Of a DNA stretch of 64,000 nt, positions 40,763-48,797 are shown one piece after another. The stretch is taken from assembly GCA_965223165.1 (NCBI GenBank), contig CBDCVQ010000018.1, positions 372,001-436,000 of the forward strand, read 5' to 3'. Positions within the stretch are counted from its first letter, which is position 1, and each line of letters begins with the position of its first letter. The position numbers and the translations under genes were made by a program. The DNA is from JABDMH01 sp965223165. Lineage in GTDB: Bacteria; Bacteroidota; Bacteroidia; Chitinophagales; Saprospiraceae. A model generated the notes under the pieces. It was not told the DNA's origin, made no database searches, and saw only the letters and a program-made list of their open reading frames with translations.

Positions 40763-42109
40763 ATGAGACACGCCATCCCCTTTGTAGCCATCATACTTCT
40801 AGGCTGTCAGAGTACCGATCCGGCCTATGATCTAATCATCCACCATGTGCATCTGATCGATGGAACGGGTGAGCCCATGCAAAAAGATGTCAGCATCTAT
40901 GTCAAAGATCAGCAGATCGTTGAGATCGGAGATGAGGTGGCGGATGATGCCCACAGCGTCATTGATGGACATGGGAAATTTGTCATCCCCGGACTCTTTG
41001 ACGGGCACGTGCATACGACAGACTATCGACGGGACTTTCCCCGGCTGATGCACTACGGGGTGACCGGCATTTTTGTGCCTGGGGGCGGCACCTGCACCGA
41101 TGAATACTACGCCGGTATGCGCATGATGGGCGGACAGGATTCCATCCCTGCACCCTTCGTCTTTCATACCAGCCAGCACTTCGGCATGGAGGGCAGCCAT
41201 CCCGCAAAGACCTATGCCGAAAGCCACTGGCGGGACGGCGAGACGATCCACTACCTCACGGATACGGCTCAGATCAGCCAGCTGGTGCGGCAGGTAGCCC
41301 TACAGCCCATCCAGGGCATCAAACTCACGATCGAAGACGGTCCCGCACCTCCCTTCGTCCCTCGCATACCGCAAGCCTTTGTGGACCACACAGTGCGCGA
41401 AGCCAGCAAGTCGGGGCTGGAAGTGTTTGCCCATGTCAGCGACAATACCGAGTGGAGCATGGCCATCGGGGCCGGAGTCCAAAATCTGGTGCATTATACC
41501 GGGGTCGACGTAGATCCGGAAGATGATCATCACCTGGCCCTGATCCGCCAGATGCATGCGCTCGATGCCTCCTGGGTCACGACCCTGATGATCGACAAGT
41601 CCTTTCTCTACCCACTGCACCCTGAGTGGTTTGCGGCCCGTGAGATGTTGCCCTTTTATCGCGAGGAAAAGGCTCGATTGACCCCGGAGTTGGTCGAAAA
41701 CGCCTCCTTGATGGCCGAGATCTTGCAACGCGAGTACGACCTAGAGGAAAGTACCCTCGAAGCTTTCGTGCGACCTCAAGTAGCGGATATTCAATACCTA
41801 CTCGACCAAGGCATCAATATGGTGCTCGGCACGGACGCGGGCAATGAATTTAACTATCACGGCTACAGTCTGCACGAAGAGATGCAGTTGCTCCAGGTGG
41901 GCGGCATGGATCCAGCGGATATCATTCGAATGGGTACACTAAATGCCGCGAAAATGCTCGAGGTAGACGACCGTCTTGGTTCTCTAGAGGTAGGCAAATC
42001 AGCGACCATGATCATGCTCGATCGCAATCCACTGGAAGACATCACAAACAGCCTGGCGATCCACGCCGTCATCAAAAATGGCGTCGTGCAGGAGCGATTG
42101 GTAGAATAG
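40763..42109 (+). CDS. Amidohydrolase-family lipoprotein
   Basis: A lipoprotein signal (FVAIILLGC, Cys15) precedes an amidohydrolase-superfamily TIM barrel of 448 residues. The metal set is complete in order: DGHVH (His82, His84), Lys187 in GIKLT, His224 in FAHVSD, His244 in LVHYTG and Asp358 in GTDAG. A flanking beta-sandwich begins DLIIHHVHLIDGTG and ends in LEDITNSLAIHAVIKNG. Related enzymes are imidazolonepropionase, isoaspartyl dipeptidase and similar, and the substrate is open. It is anchored in the periplasm. 86 bp separates it from the serine hydrolase gene. Confidence 0.88.
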   Translation: MRHAIPFVAIILLGCQSTDPAYDLIIHHVHLIDGTGEPMQKDVSIYVKDQQIVEIGDEVADDAHSVIDGHGKFVIPGLFDGHVHTTDYRRDFPRLMHYGVTGIFVPGGGTCTDEYYAGMRMMGGQDSIPAPFVFHTSQHFGMEGSHPAKTYAESHWRDGETIHYLTDTAQISQLVRQVALQPIQGIKLTIEDGPAPPFVPRIPQAFVDHTVREASKSGLEVFAHVSDNTEWSMAIGAGVQNLVHYTGVDVDPEDDHHLALIRQMHALDASWVTTLMIDKSFLYPLHPEWFAAREMLPFYREEKARLTPELVENASLMAEILQREYDLEESTLEAFVRPQVADIQYLLDQGINMVLGTDAGNEFNYHGYSLHEEMQLLQVGGMDPADIIRMGTLNAAKMLEVDDRLGSLEVGKSATMIMLDRNPLEDITNSLAIHAVIKNGVVQERLVE

Positions 42110-42195
42110 TTCTACTTCGTCAAATGTCCTCCACGCGCGGCGCATCCCTTACTTGAATTCGTACTTTGTGCAGCGTCCACGCTAGGAAAGAAACT

Positions 42196-43338
42196 ATGAT
42201 TGCAATCAAAACAAAGAGATCTAAATGGCTGACGCTCCTGCTGCTACTGCTCTTCGCCACCGCCTGTGACAAAGAGGAGGACGGCGTCACGGAGCGGGAC
42301 CTCATAGCAGAGCAACTCCAAGCCGTCATCGACGAAAAAGTGGGCAATGATGCGGATAAACTGGTCGGCGTCTCGGCATCGATCCGCATTGGAGGAGAAG
42401 AACGCTGGCAACTCGTCGGGGGCCTATCCAAATTGGGGCAGCCGGTCTCAAGCGACATGAAATTTGGCATCGCCAGCATCACGAAGACCGTCGTGGCAGC
42501 CACCACCATGAAGCTGGTAGACGAGGGAATCCTGACGCTGGATGACCAGATTGGTGATTGGCTCACTTTGGACCTTCCCAACGTCAAGGACGACATCACG
42601 GTACTGCAGTTGCTGAACCATACCTCTTTCCTGGAGGGCTATATGATGCTCGAGCTTTGGGAACGAGCCGAATCCAGCTTAGGCACCCCGATCGACCCCC
42701 TTGATCTGGCCCGTTTCATTGGCCCACCCAAGGTGGAGCCCTACCAATATTCCAATTCCAACTACCTGCTGCTGGGCATGATCATCGAGGCATCCACCGG
42801 CAAGACGGTGGGAGAGGTGATGCGTGAGAAGTTTTGGACACCCCTCAATTTATCGAACATGTATTTTGGTGCCAACGAGTCCATCCCGGAGCCTATCTGC
42901 ACCCCCTGGCGGGACAATGACGGCGATGGGACCCTAGAAGATATCAAGGGGGACTTTGGTCCGGCCTTTCACAGCATCTTCTATTGCGCTGCTGATGTGT
43001 TTTCCACCGCCTCTGACCTGTCCATGTGGGCCTATCACTTGTACAGTGGCGAGGCCGTTTCGAGGGACTCCCAAGGCAAGATGATGACGGCCTACTACGA
43101 CATCCCGCATGCCACCTTCACCGGCTACGGACTCGGCACCCGCAGAAACAAGTACGCAGGCCAAGTCATGTGGGGCCACACAGGCGGTATGAGAGGCTAC
43201 GGATCACACATGTTTCACGATCCCGAAAACGACATTAGCATCGCCATCCTCAACAATCAGAGCCGCTCTGCCGATGGTCCCCTACTACGGCACGAGCTCA
43301 TGGAGGAGCTGATGGAGATCGTGCTGGAGTCGCTGTAG
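42196..43338 (+). CDS. Serine beta-lactamase-like hydrolase, lipoprotein
   Basis: From the ATG at 42196 there is a lipoprotein signal (LLLLLLFATAC, Cys24) and a class C-like serine hydrolase domain: Ser94-x-x-Lys97 (GIASITKTVV), Tyr185-x-Asn187 (YSNSNY), and HTGG (328-331, in place of KTG). These are the active-site motifs of AmpC-like beta-lactamases, DD-peptidases and esterases. This family usually acts as an esterase, peptidase or peptidoglycan-related enzyme rather than as a true resistance enzyme. The open frame begins at 42166, but the leader supports the later ATG. It lies downstream of the amidohydrolase. Confidence 0.87.
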   Translation: MIAIKTKRSKWLTLLLLLLFATACDKEEDGVTERDLIAEQLQAVIDEKVGNDADKLVGVSASIRIGGEERWQLVGGLSKLGQPVSSDMKFGIASITKTVVAATTMKLVDEGILTLDDQIGDWLTLDLPNVKDDITVLQLLNHTSFLEGYMMLELWERAESSLGTPIDPLDLARFIGPPKVEPYQYSNSNYLLLGMIIEASTGKTVGEVMREKFWTPLNLSNMYFGANESIPEPICTPWRDNDGDGTLEDIKGDFGPAFHSIFYCAADVFSTASDLSMWAYHLYSGEAVSRDSQGKMMTAYYDIPHATFTGYGLGTRRNKYAGQVMWGHTGGMRGYGSHMFHDPENDISIAILNNQSRSADGPLLRHELMEELMEIVLESL

Positions 43339-43437
43339 GCGCCTATTGGAACCTCCCCTACTAAAGTCACTGCCACTTCAGCAGCAGAGGTAATCGCATC
43401 GACCCGATCCAATCCTTCACCCGTCCGGACGGCAAAC

Positions 43438-43579
43438 AAACTTCGTGTCCTGGTGCCTTCGTGGCGATCTTCTGCTGAGTTCCCAAGACAACGAAATCTT
43501 CGTTCCCTAGTGCCTTCGTGGCCACCTCCCGCTCAGTCCGAAGGACAACAAAAACTTCGTGACCTCGTGCCTTCGTGGC
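43438..43579. repeat. Tandem ~56-bp repeat, three copies
   Basis: Copies of AAACTTCGTG-TCCTGGTGCC-TTCGTGGC at about 43438, 43494 and 43551. The conserved part is about 28 bp and the spacers between copies vary. It lies in a noncoding gap between the serine hydrolase and the next operon. Function unknown. Confidence 0.72.
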
Positions 43580-43608
43580 CCAAATTCCTAAATCAATATT
43601 TTTCATTA

Positions 43609-43632
43609 ACTTTGTATTACAAAGTACTTTGT
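43609..43632. promoter_or_regulatory. Operator: overlapping palindromes with ACTTTGT half-sites
   Basis: ACTTTGTATTACAAAGT (arms of 7 bp, 43609-43625) overlaps the perfect palindrome ACAAAGTACTTTGT (43619-43632). Three half-sites thus lie immediately before the ATG at 43636. The operon it precedes encodes a membrane protein and a winged-helix regulator, the likely binder. A TAACTTTG (43607-43614) fits the Bacteroidota -7 consensus TAnnTTTG, but no good -33 element was seen. Confidence 0.6.
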
Positions 43633-43635
43633 ACT

Positions 43636-44247
43636 ATGGATAAATACTTGGAAGACCTCCAGGAAATCAAGGATATCATGGCCCGCTCCGCTCGCTTCAT
43701 TTCACTTAGCGGCCTGTCGGGGATATCAGCAGGCATCCTGGCGCTGGCCGGAGCCTTTCTGGCCTATCGGATGCTGTTTCAGGGGCAAGAATACCTGACC
43801 TATGCACCGGTGGACCTGACCTCCGATCAGTTCATACTATTGCTTTCTTTGGCCATGGGGACTCTGGTACTGGCGATGGGTTCAGCCATCTTCTTCACGA
43901 CCCGACAGGCTCGTCTGAGCAACCAACCCATCTGGGATCATCAAACCAAGAGATTGCTCATCAACTTTCTGATCCCCCTGATCGCTGGGGGCCTAATATG
44001 TCTGATGCTGCTGACCAAAGGCTTTGTGGGATTGGTGGTGCCACTCAGTTTGGTCTTCTACGGACTGGGCCTGGTCAACGCCAGCAAATACACCCTATCG
44101 GAAGCCCGAAGTTTGGGTCTGGTCATAATCGGCCTGGGGCTGATCGCGATGCAGTTCATTGGGTATGGCCTGGTGCTTTGGGCAATTGGCTTCGGCATTT
44201 TTCACATTGTCTCTGGCATCATGATCCGATGGAAGTATCAGTCATGA
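43636..44247 (+). CDS. Multi-pass membrane protein with winged-helix partner
   Basis: A 203-residue membrane protein with a short N-terminal cytoplasmic helix (MDKYLEDLQEIKDIMARSARF) and about six hydrophobic segments. No family name is known, but such proteins commonly precede a small winged-helix regulator in Bacteroidota. The ORF reads open to 43453 through the repeats, but only the ATG at 43636 follows the palindromic operator and fits a normal N-terminus. The TGA overlaps the ATG of the regulator (ATGA), so the two are coupled. Confidence 0.8.
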   Translation: MDKYLEDLQEIKDIMARSARFISLSGLSGISAGILALAGAFLAYRMLFQGQEYLTYAPVDLTSDQFILLLSLAMGTLVLAMGSAIFFTTRQARLSNQPIWDHQTKRLLINFLIPLIAGGLICLMLLTKGFVGLVVPLSLVFYGLGLVNASKYTLSEARSLGLVIIGLGLIAMQFIGYGLVLWAIGFGIFHIVSGIMIRWKYQS

Positions 44248-44534
44248 AGGAAGTCCTCAAGCATCTGGACAAGGCTTTTGAAAATCGGGTCCGGCTGGGC
44301 ATCATGTCTGCCCTCATGGTCAACGAGGTATTGGACTTTAATGCGCTCAAAGATCTCTTGGGCGTCACCGATGGCAATCTGGCCAGCCACTTAAAATCGC
44401 TGGAGAAGAACAACTACGTCATCTTCCGCAAGGAGTTCTTGCAGCGCAAGCCGCGCACCAGCTACAGAGCCACCCGACAGGGCCGCGCCGCCTTTAAAAA
44501 ACACATTCATGCGATCGAACAATTGCTCAAATAA
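44244..44534 (+). CDS. Winged-helix transcriptional regulator
   Basis: A 96-residue protein made of one winged helix: KAFENRVRLGIMSAL, a LKDLLGVTDGNLASHLKSLE recognition helix, and a wing with FLQRKPRTSYRATRQGR. It resembles small ArsR/MarR-type regulators annotated as transcriptional regulator or winged-helix DNA-binding protein. Coupled to the membrane protein by the ATGA overlap, it most likely binds the palindromic operator at 43609-43632 (autoregulation). It has no cysteine metal site and no ligand domain, so it probably senses through its partner. Confidence 0.88.
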   Translation: MKEVLKHLDKAFENRVRLGIMSALMVNEVLDFNALKDLLGVTDGNLASHLKSLEKNNYVIFRKEFLQRKPRTSYRATRQGRAAFKKHIHAIEQLLK

Positions 44535-44637
44535 ATCATCGACACAATGATCTGCACCCTACATTTTCCAAATCCGGTTGATTGGCTTGAAGGCTCACTC
44601 TTTTGTGATCCTGGGCCCATACTGAAAAACAAATCCA

Positions 44638-44928
44638 ATGACTAAGGACACAAAATTACTCCAACACAGCCTCGGGGCCATTGCCCTGCTATTGCTGGTC
44701 CCTGCCGTAGCCATGCTCTTCACCGACCAGGTCAACTGGACAGCCATCGACTTTCTGGTGATGGGCATCCTATTGCTTGGCACTGCCGCTGCCTACATCT
44801 TCGGCATCCGAAAACTCAGAAAGCCCGATTATCGAGCAGCACTCACCGTGGTGCTGGTGCTGGTCTTTCTGCTCATTTGGGCGGAAATGGCCGTGGGCAT
44901 TTTTGGGACGCCCTTGGCGGGAGATTGA
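44638..44928 (+). CDS. Small three-helix membrane protein
   Basis: A 96-residue protein with three hydrophobic segments at about residues 10-30, 36-54 and 66-88. No family is recognised. It follows the regulator with a 103-bp gap in the same direction and could belong to the same operon, though a separate promoter is equally possible. Confidence 0.6.
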   Translation: MTKDTKLLQHSLGAIALLLLVPAVAMLFTDQVNWTAIDFLVMGILLLGTAAAYIFGIRKLRKPDYRAALTVVLVLVFLLIWAEMAVGIFGTPLAGD

Positions 44929-44997
44929 TGAGCGGATTACTTTCGGTTGCAATAAATCTCGATCACAGACATACGGCATCTGGCCATGCAGGAATGG

Positions 44998-45384
44998 CTA
45001 CTGCGCGGCCGTCTCCGTTGCGGCAAGCTGCATGAATTCAGACTTCAATTCGTCATACAACTTGCAAAATCGCTCCTTCTTCTCAATGACACAGTGATAT
45101 CCCATCGCTGCAAATAATGGAGGCAAGAGATCTCGGTCATACTTCTTCTGTTCCGCCAGCTCAATCCAATCCAATTCCTCGACTGCCAACTGGGCCTTCA
45201 TCATCTTTACGGCTCTATTACGTAGGGTCATAGCAGTAACCCTATTCAAGTATCGCGGCAAAGCATTTACCCCCAAGGCTTTCTGAAAGAGGTGCCTGAC
45301 TTCATTCTCTGCCTTCGTTGACTTCCCATAGACAAAGAAGAAATAGATGGATGCTGCCAACAGCACCAAACCCAGAATCGTCAT
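44998..45384 (-). CDS. Single-pass hypothetical protein
   Basis: A 128-residue protein with an N-terminal membrane helix (TILGLVLLAASIYFFFVYG) followed by a helical cytoplasmic or periplasmic domain, ending rich in Ala. No family known. The TGA of the upstream gene overlaps its start by 4 bp, so the two form a pair that is convergent with the preceding small gene. Confidence 0.6.
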   Translation of the reverse strand: MTILGLVLLAASIYFFFVYGKSTKAENEVRHLFQKALGVNALPRYLNRVTAMTLRNRAVKMMKAQLAVEELDWIELAEQKKYDRDLLPPLFAAMGYHCVIEKKERFCKLYDELKSEFMQLAATETAAQ

Positions 45385-45641
45385 CCAACCTCCCCTATAA
45401 GATGTGCACCGATCAATGTCAAAAACACTGCAGAAACAAGAAATCCCAAACTTAGATATCCTTTCAAAACGCTGGGACCGAACAGGCCAATCTCAAATCC
45501 TCCACGCTCTCTATAGTCAGCCTTAGTGACGAATATACTCTTTACCGGAACCAGTGGAATACCAATGGCAAAATACTGCGTCTCTATCCACTGATTATCG
45601 AGGGACTTCATTCTGCCTGAAAATACCAATCCAATTATCAT
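45381..45641 (-). CDS. Small hypothetical protein with C-terminal membrane helix
   Basis: An 86-residue protein with one hydrophobic segment near the C-terminus (LGFLVSAVFLTLIGAHLI). The start of the downstream gene overlaps its end by 4 bp. No family is recognised. Confidence 0.55.
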   Translation of the reverse strand: MIIGLVFSGRMKSLDNQWIETQYFAIGIPLVPVKSIFVTKADYRERGGFEIGLFGPSVLKGYLSLGFLVSAVFLTLIGAHLIGEVG

Positions 45642-45846
45642 CGTACTAAATTCTTGCCACCATCAAAAAAATGCGCTCTCTTACATTACAGACCACCCTT
45701 GGGGCGACAAGGGGCACCGCGTAGGCATTGAGTCTTTTATCAGCACGCCGCTATCGCCTGGATACTCCAAAAATCCTATTGAAAAAACCAAACAATTAAA
45801 CACCTAAACAATTAAACATCTAAACGCACAAGCATTCAACCTCTCC

Positions 45847-47715
45847 CTACATCTGATATCCCGTGACAACCTGATTCTTGCTATTAATAAATACTCGCTG
45901 ATCAATCTCGTCGACCACGTAGTCGGGTATTTTATCGTCCAGTTTAATTTTCTTTTCTACCTCGCCGGTCGACTTATTGAGCATATAAATAAAATTCTTT
46001 TCCGGGCTGGTGTCACCGTCCTCGCGTTGGGCCACGATAAACTTATGATCCCGCGACTCCTTCGAATTGTAATGGCGAGTGGCCGTCACTTCAAATACCG
46101 GGCTCATATTTCCCGCACCACCGACATATAGGCCAGCTGCCACCTTGGTCTCCGACCGTGTGTCTCCATGATCGCGTCCGTAGGTACCCTGCGAGAGAGC
46201 ATGTAGGGCCTCCAAGTTTGCTAGAGATCCGGCAATATCAATATCCAGATCCACGCCCGCCGCCCGGAGCCCGAAATCGGCCAGTCCCGCCAGGCCACCC
46301 ACGGTCGTCACTGGAACAAAGTATTTGGAGTAGGCCAACTTGCCCTGCGGATCCAGCAAGGACGTATGCTGATCGTCAGAAATAAAATATCCCGTCGATA
46401 CATATTCCGCTACAAGCGGCGTCTTTTTGTTGACGTCTAGCATTTCGACATCTTCGGCAAAGAGTTCGATGTCTCCACTATTCAGATCAAATTTATATCC
46501 CTTCTTATTCTCGAACAGCACGACCTTATCCTCCTTGGTGTCGTAGGTGACCGCCGGGATCGAACGAAATTTTACATCACGCTTCCATAGGTCCTTTCCA
46601 TCGTTGTATCCAAGAATATTTGCCCGCTCGGTAGAGATATATAGAATGCCCTTTTCTGCCGGTGTGGCATAATAAACGTAGCCCTTTACACCACTGTTCC
46701 AGACCTTCTTACCATCGTTGTCCACTACGGCAATCGAGCCCTTCTTCTCATCCTTTCCGATGGCGATGTACCCATCGTCGAAAGTAATAACCTCGTCGAG
46801 GTAGTCGATCTTAAAACTCTTCTTCCAGATAAGCTCGCCCGTCTGTGGTTTGATCAGGTTGAAACCCTCGGTTTCGACCAGGATGAGATTGTCTCGGCCA
46901 TCGACTCCCACATCAATGAGGGTACCTTTGAGCTTCAATTTACCAGGTGTAATATCATCACCATTGCTCGGATCAAGCACCGTGAGCTTCTTGCTGCCCT
47001 TAATCCCCAGATAAAGGCTGTTATTCAGCGGCGAATACACCAGAGCCTTAATCCACTTTTTGGCATCCAGTTGCCATAGCTCCTTGCCACTCGTACCGTC
47101 GTAGACGTGTACCCGCTCTTGCAGACCAATGATCAGCTCACCATTGGGACCAATTATCGGGCCGTGGAGGATGAAACCCTGACCAGCAAGGTTGCGTGAC
47201 TTGGCAATGAGTCCCTTGGCCTTACCCACGCTGGCAGACCACTCGCTCTGCCAAGTCCGAAGATTAAATTTCATGATGCTGCGATCACCCGGACTCGACA
47301 GCTCAAACAAAATAAACCCTTCATCCAGCAAGATATGATAGTCCTTGATGCGAAAATCGCCCTCCCTGGTATCAAAGAGCACCTGTCCATCAGCAGCATT
47401 TACGATCACCGCTCTGGCCCGGTTAGCGACACCAGATTCCGCAATAAATAAGGGCAAGCCTTCGATATTTCGAAAGCCATCTTTGGCCAGATTGCCTAGG
47501 TCTTCGTTGACCCAGATGGTCTCGCCACTGCTATGGTCCAGTGCCATCAGGCCTTTGGTGCCAGAGGCTATGATGTAGCCATTGTTTGTCTGATCGATCC
47601 AGCTCACAAATTTCACCTCGCTGCTCAGATCGGCCTCCCACAATTTGTCCTGCGCAAGCAGGTTGGCAAGGCAAAGGCTCAGCAATAGCAATGTGACAGG
47701 AATGGTCTTATACAT
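45847..47715 (-). CDS. PQQ-like beta-propeller protein, exported
   Basis: From the ATG at 47715 a signal peptide (TIPVTLLLLSLCLANLLAQ) is followed by a ~600-residue protein of PQQ/YWTD-like repeats: SGETIWVNED, SGKELWQLD, TGELIWKKS, DGKKVWNSG, each with the W-containing blade motif. Such propellers are scaffolds or substrate-binding domains in the periplasm; no cofactor site is evident. The downstream gap to 48285 holds repeats. Upstream, 47716-47930, is unstructured sequence. Confidence 0.8.
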   Translation of the reverse strand: MYKTIPVTLLLLSLCLANLLAQDKLWEADLSSEVKFVSWIDQTNNGYIIASGTKGLMALDHSSGETIWVNEDLGNLAKDGFRNIEGLPLFIAESGVANRARAVIVNAADGQVLFDTREGDFRIKDYHILLDEGFILFELSSPGDRSIMKFNLRTWQSEWSASVGKAKGLIAKSRNLAGQGFILHGPIIGPNGELIIGLQERVHVYDGTSGKELWQLDAKKWIKALVYSPLNNSLYLGIKGSKKLTVLDPSNGDDITPGKLKLKGTLIDVGVDGRDNLILVETEGFNLIKPQTGELIWKKSFKIDYLDEVITFDDGYIAIGKDEKKGSIAVVDNDGKKVWNSGVKGYVYYATPAEKGILYISTERANILGYNDGKDLWKRDVKFRSIPAVTYDTKEDKVVLFENKKGYKFDLNSGDIELFAEDVEMLDVNKKTPLVAEYVSTGYFISDDQHTSLLDPQGKLAYSKYFVPVTTVGGLAGLADFGLRAAGVDLDIDIAGSLANLEALHALSQGTYGRDHGDTRSETKVAAGLYVGGAGNMSPVFEVTATRHYNSKESRDHKFIVAQREDGDTSPEKNFIYMLNKSTGEVEKKIKLDDKIPDYVVDEIDQRVFINSKNQVVTGYQM

Positions 47716-48285
47716 GGTGGATGGTTTTGGGCTGCTGCAACCAAACGACAAAATGGCCAGGGTCTAAGCCTATCGCCGGGGAGGCAGCCAATGAAGAATA
47801 TGAGAAAGTTCGGATTGAGAGCGACGAAAGTTATGACAATTCTAACGATTCGACAAGCAGCACTTACACACACGATGGCATCACAGTCCACCCGAGAGTA
47901 AATCCACGTCGGCCGATAGATTCACCGACACATAGACAAAGGCGAATCTACATTCGCCGGCACACTGGCTGCCGACCCACCATGCAAGACGCTCCTCCTC
48001 GACACAGCTCCCTCCTCGCCGGCACACTCGTCAAACAAAAGGCGAGCCCACATCCACCGACACACCGGACGACAAAATCCGACACAGGCAAGTCCAAATG
48101 CTGACACCGGACACCCGAAACATCCGACAAAGGCGAATCTACATTCGCCGGCACACTGGCCCCCAGCACCCCTCCGCCACCAACATATCCACATCGCTGC
48201 GCACAAAAAAATTCGTATTATAGTACACCCGTAGAAAGGCTGCCATCGCGGCCCTTCCCCAGCCTGCAAAAGAAACACTGCTGAC
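47716..48285. repeat. Noncoding gap with GGCGAAT hairpins in two 35-bp direct repeats
   Basis: Two identical 35-bp segments, 47935-47969 and 48126-48160, each contain the perfect hairpin GGCGAATCTACATTCGCC (at 47941-47958 and 48132-48149) followed by GGCACACTGGC. Between them are degenerate relatives, for example AAGGCGAGCCCACATCCACC near 48040. The spacing of 191 bp rules out a CRISPR array. No gene is seen. Confidence 0.75.
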
Positions 48286-48756
48286 ATGACAGAATCGAAT
48301 CTACAGAGCAATCAACGCCAGGCCCTGATCCTGCTTAGATTGTTGATTGGGTGGCACTTTATGTATGAAGGAGTCATCAAACTCTTTAATCCCCACTGGA
48401 CCTCCAAGGCCTATCTGATGAGTGCCGAAGGATTGGCAAGTCCACTCTTCAGCTTCTTGGGCAGCGACTCGCTCATCGGTATCACCGATTTTTTGAATGT
48501 TCTCTGCCTGGTGATCGTGGGCATCACGCTCTTACTCGGTTACTGGGAACGCATAGGTGCCCGCATTGGCATCATACTATTGATCATGTACTACCTGGCA
48601 CATCCGGCTTGGCCAGGATTTAATCAGAGCGGCACGGAAGGCAGCTACTTTTTGGTCAACAAAAATCTGATCGAAGCAGCCGCCCTCTACGTCCTGTTGC
48701 TCTTTCCGACCGGACAATACTTTGGACTGCAAGGATTCTTGAAATCTAATCGATGA
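48286..48756 (+). CDS. DoxX-family membrane protein
   Basis: A 156-residue protein with four helices in the DoxX pattern: LLIGWHFMYEGVIKLF, a second helix ending LGYWERIGARIG, LLIMYYLAHPAW, and a final LYVLLLFPTGQYFG. DoxX proteins are inner-membrane proteins linked to thiosulfate or redox metabolism in some organisms; function here is unknown. It is 41 bp upstream of the Gfo/Idh/MocA gene in the same direction, so may be co-transcribed. Confidence 0.8.
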   Translation: MTESNLQSNQRQALILLRLLIGWHFMYEGVIKLFNPHWTSKAYLMSAEGLASPLFSFLGSDSLIGITDFLNVLCLVIVGITLLLGYWERIGARIGIILLIMYYLAHPAWPGFNQSGTEGSYFLVNKNLIEAAALYVLLLFPTGQYFGLQGFLKSNR

Positions 48757-48797
48757 GCAGGTAAGATTATGTTGGATCTACAAACTTCTTAATTATT

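Noticed and set aside
47935..48160. Two identical 35-bp repeats considered as a possible CRISPR remnant
   Set aside because: Only two copies, 191 bp apart, each holding a hairpin, with no spacer-like regular spacing and no cas genes nearby.
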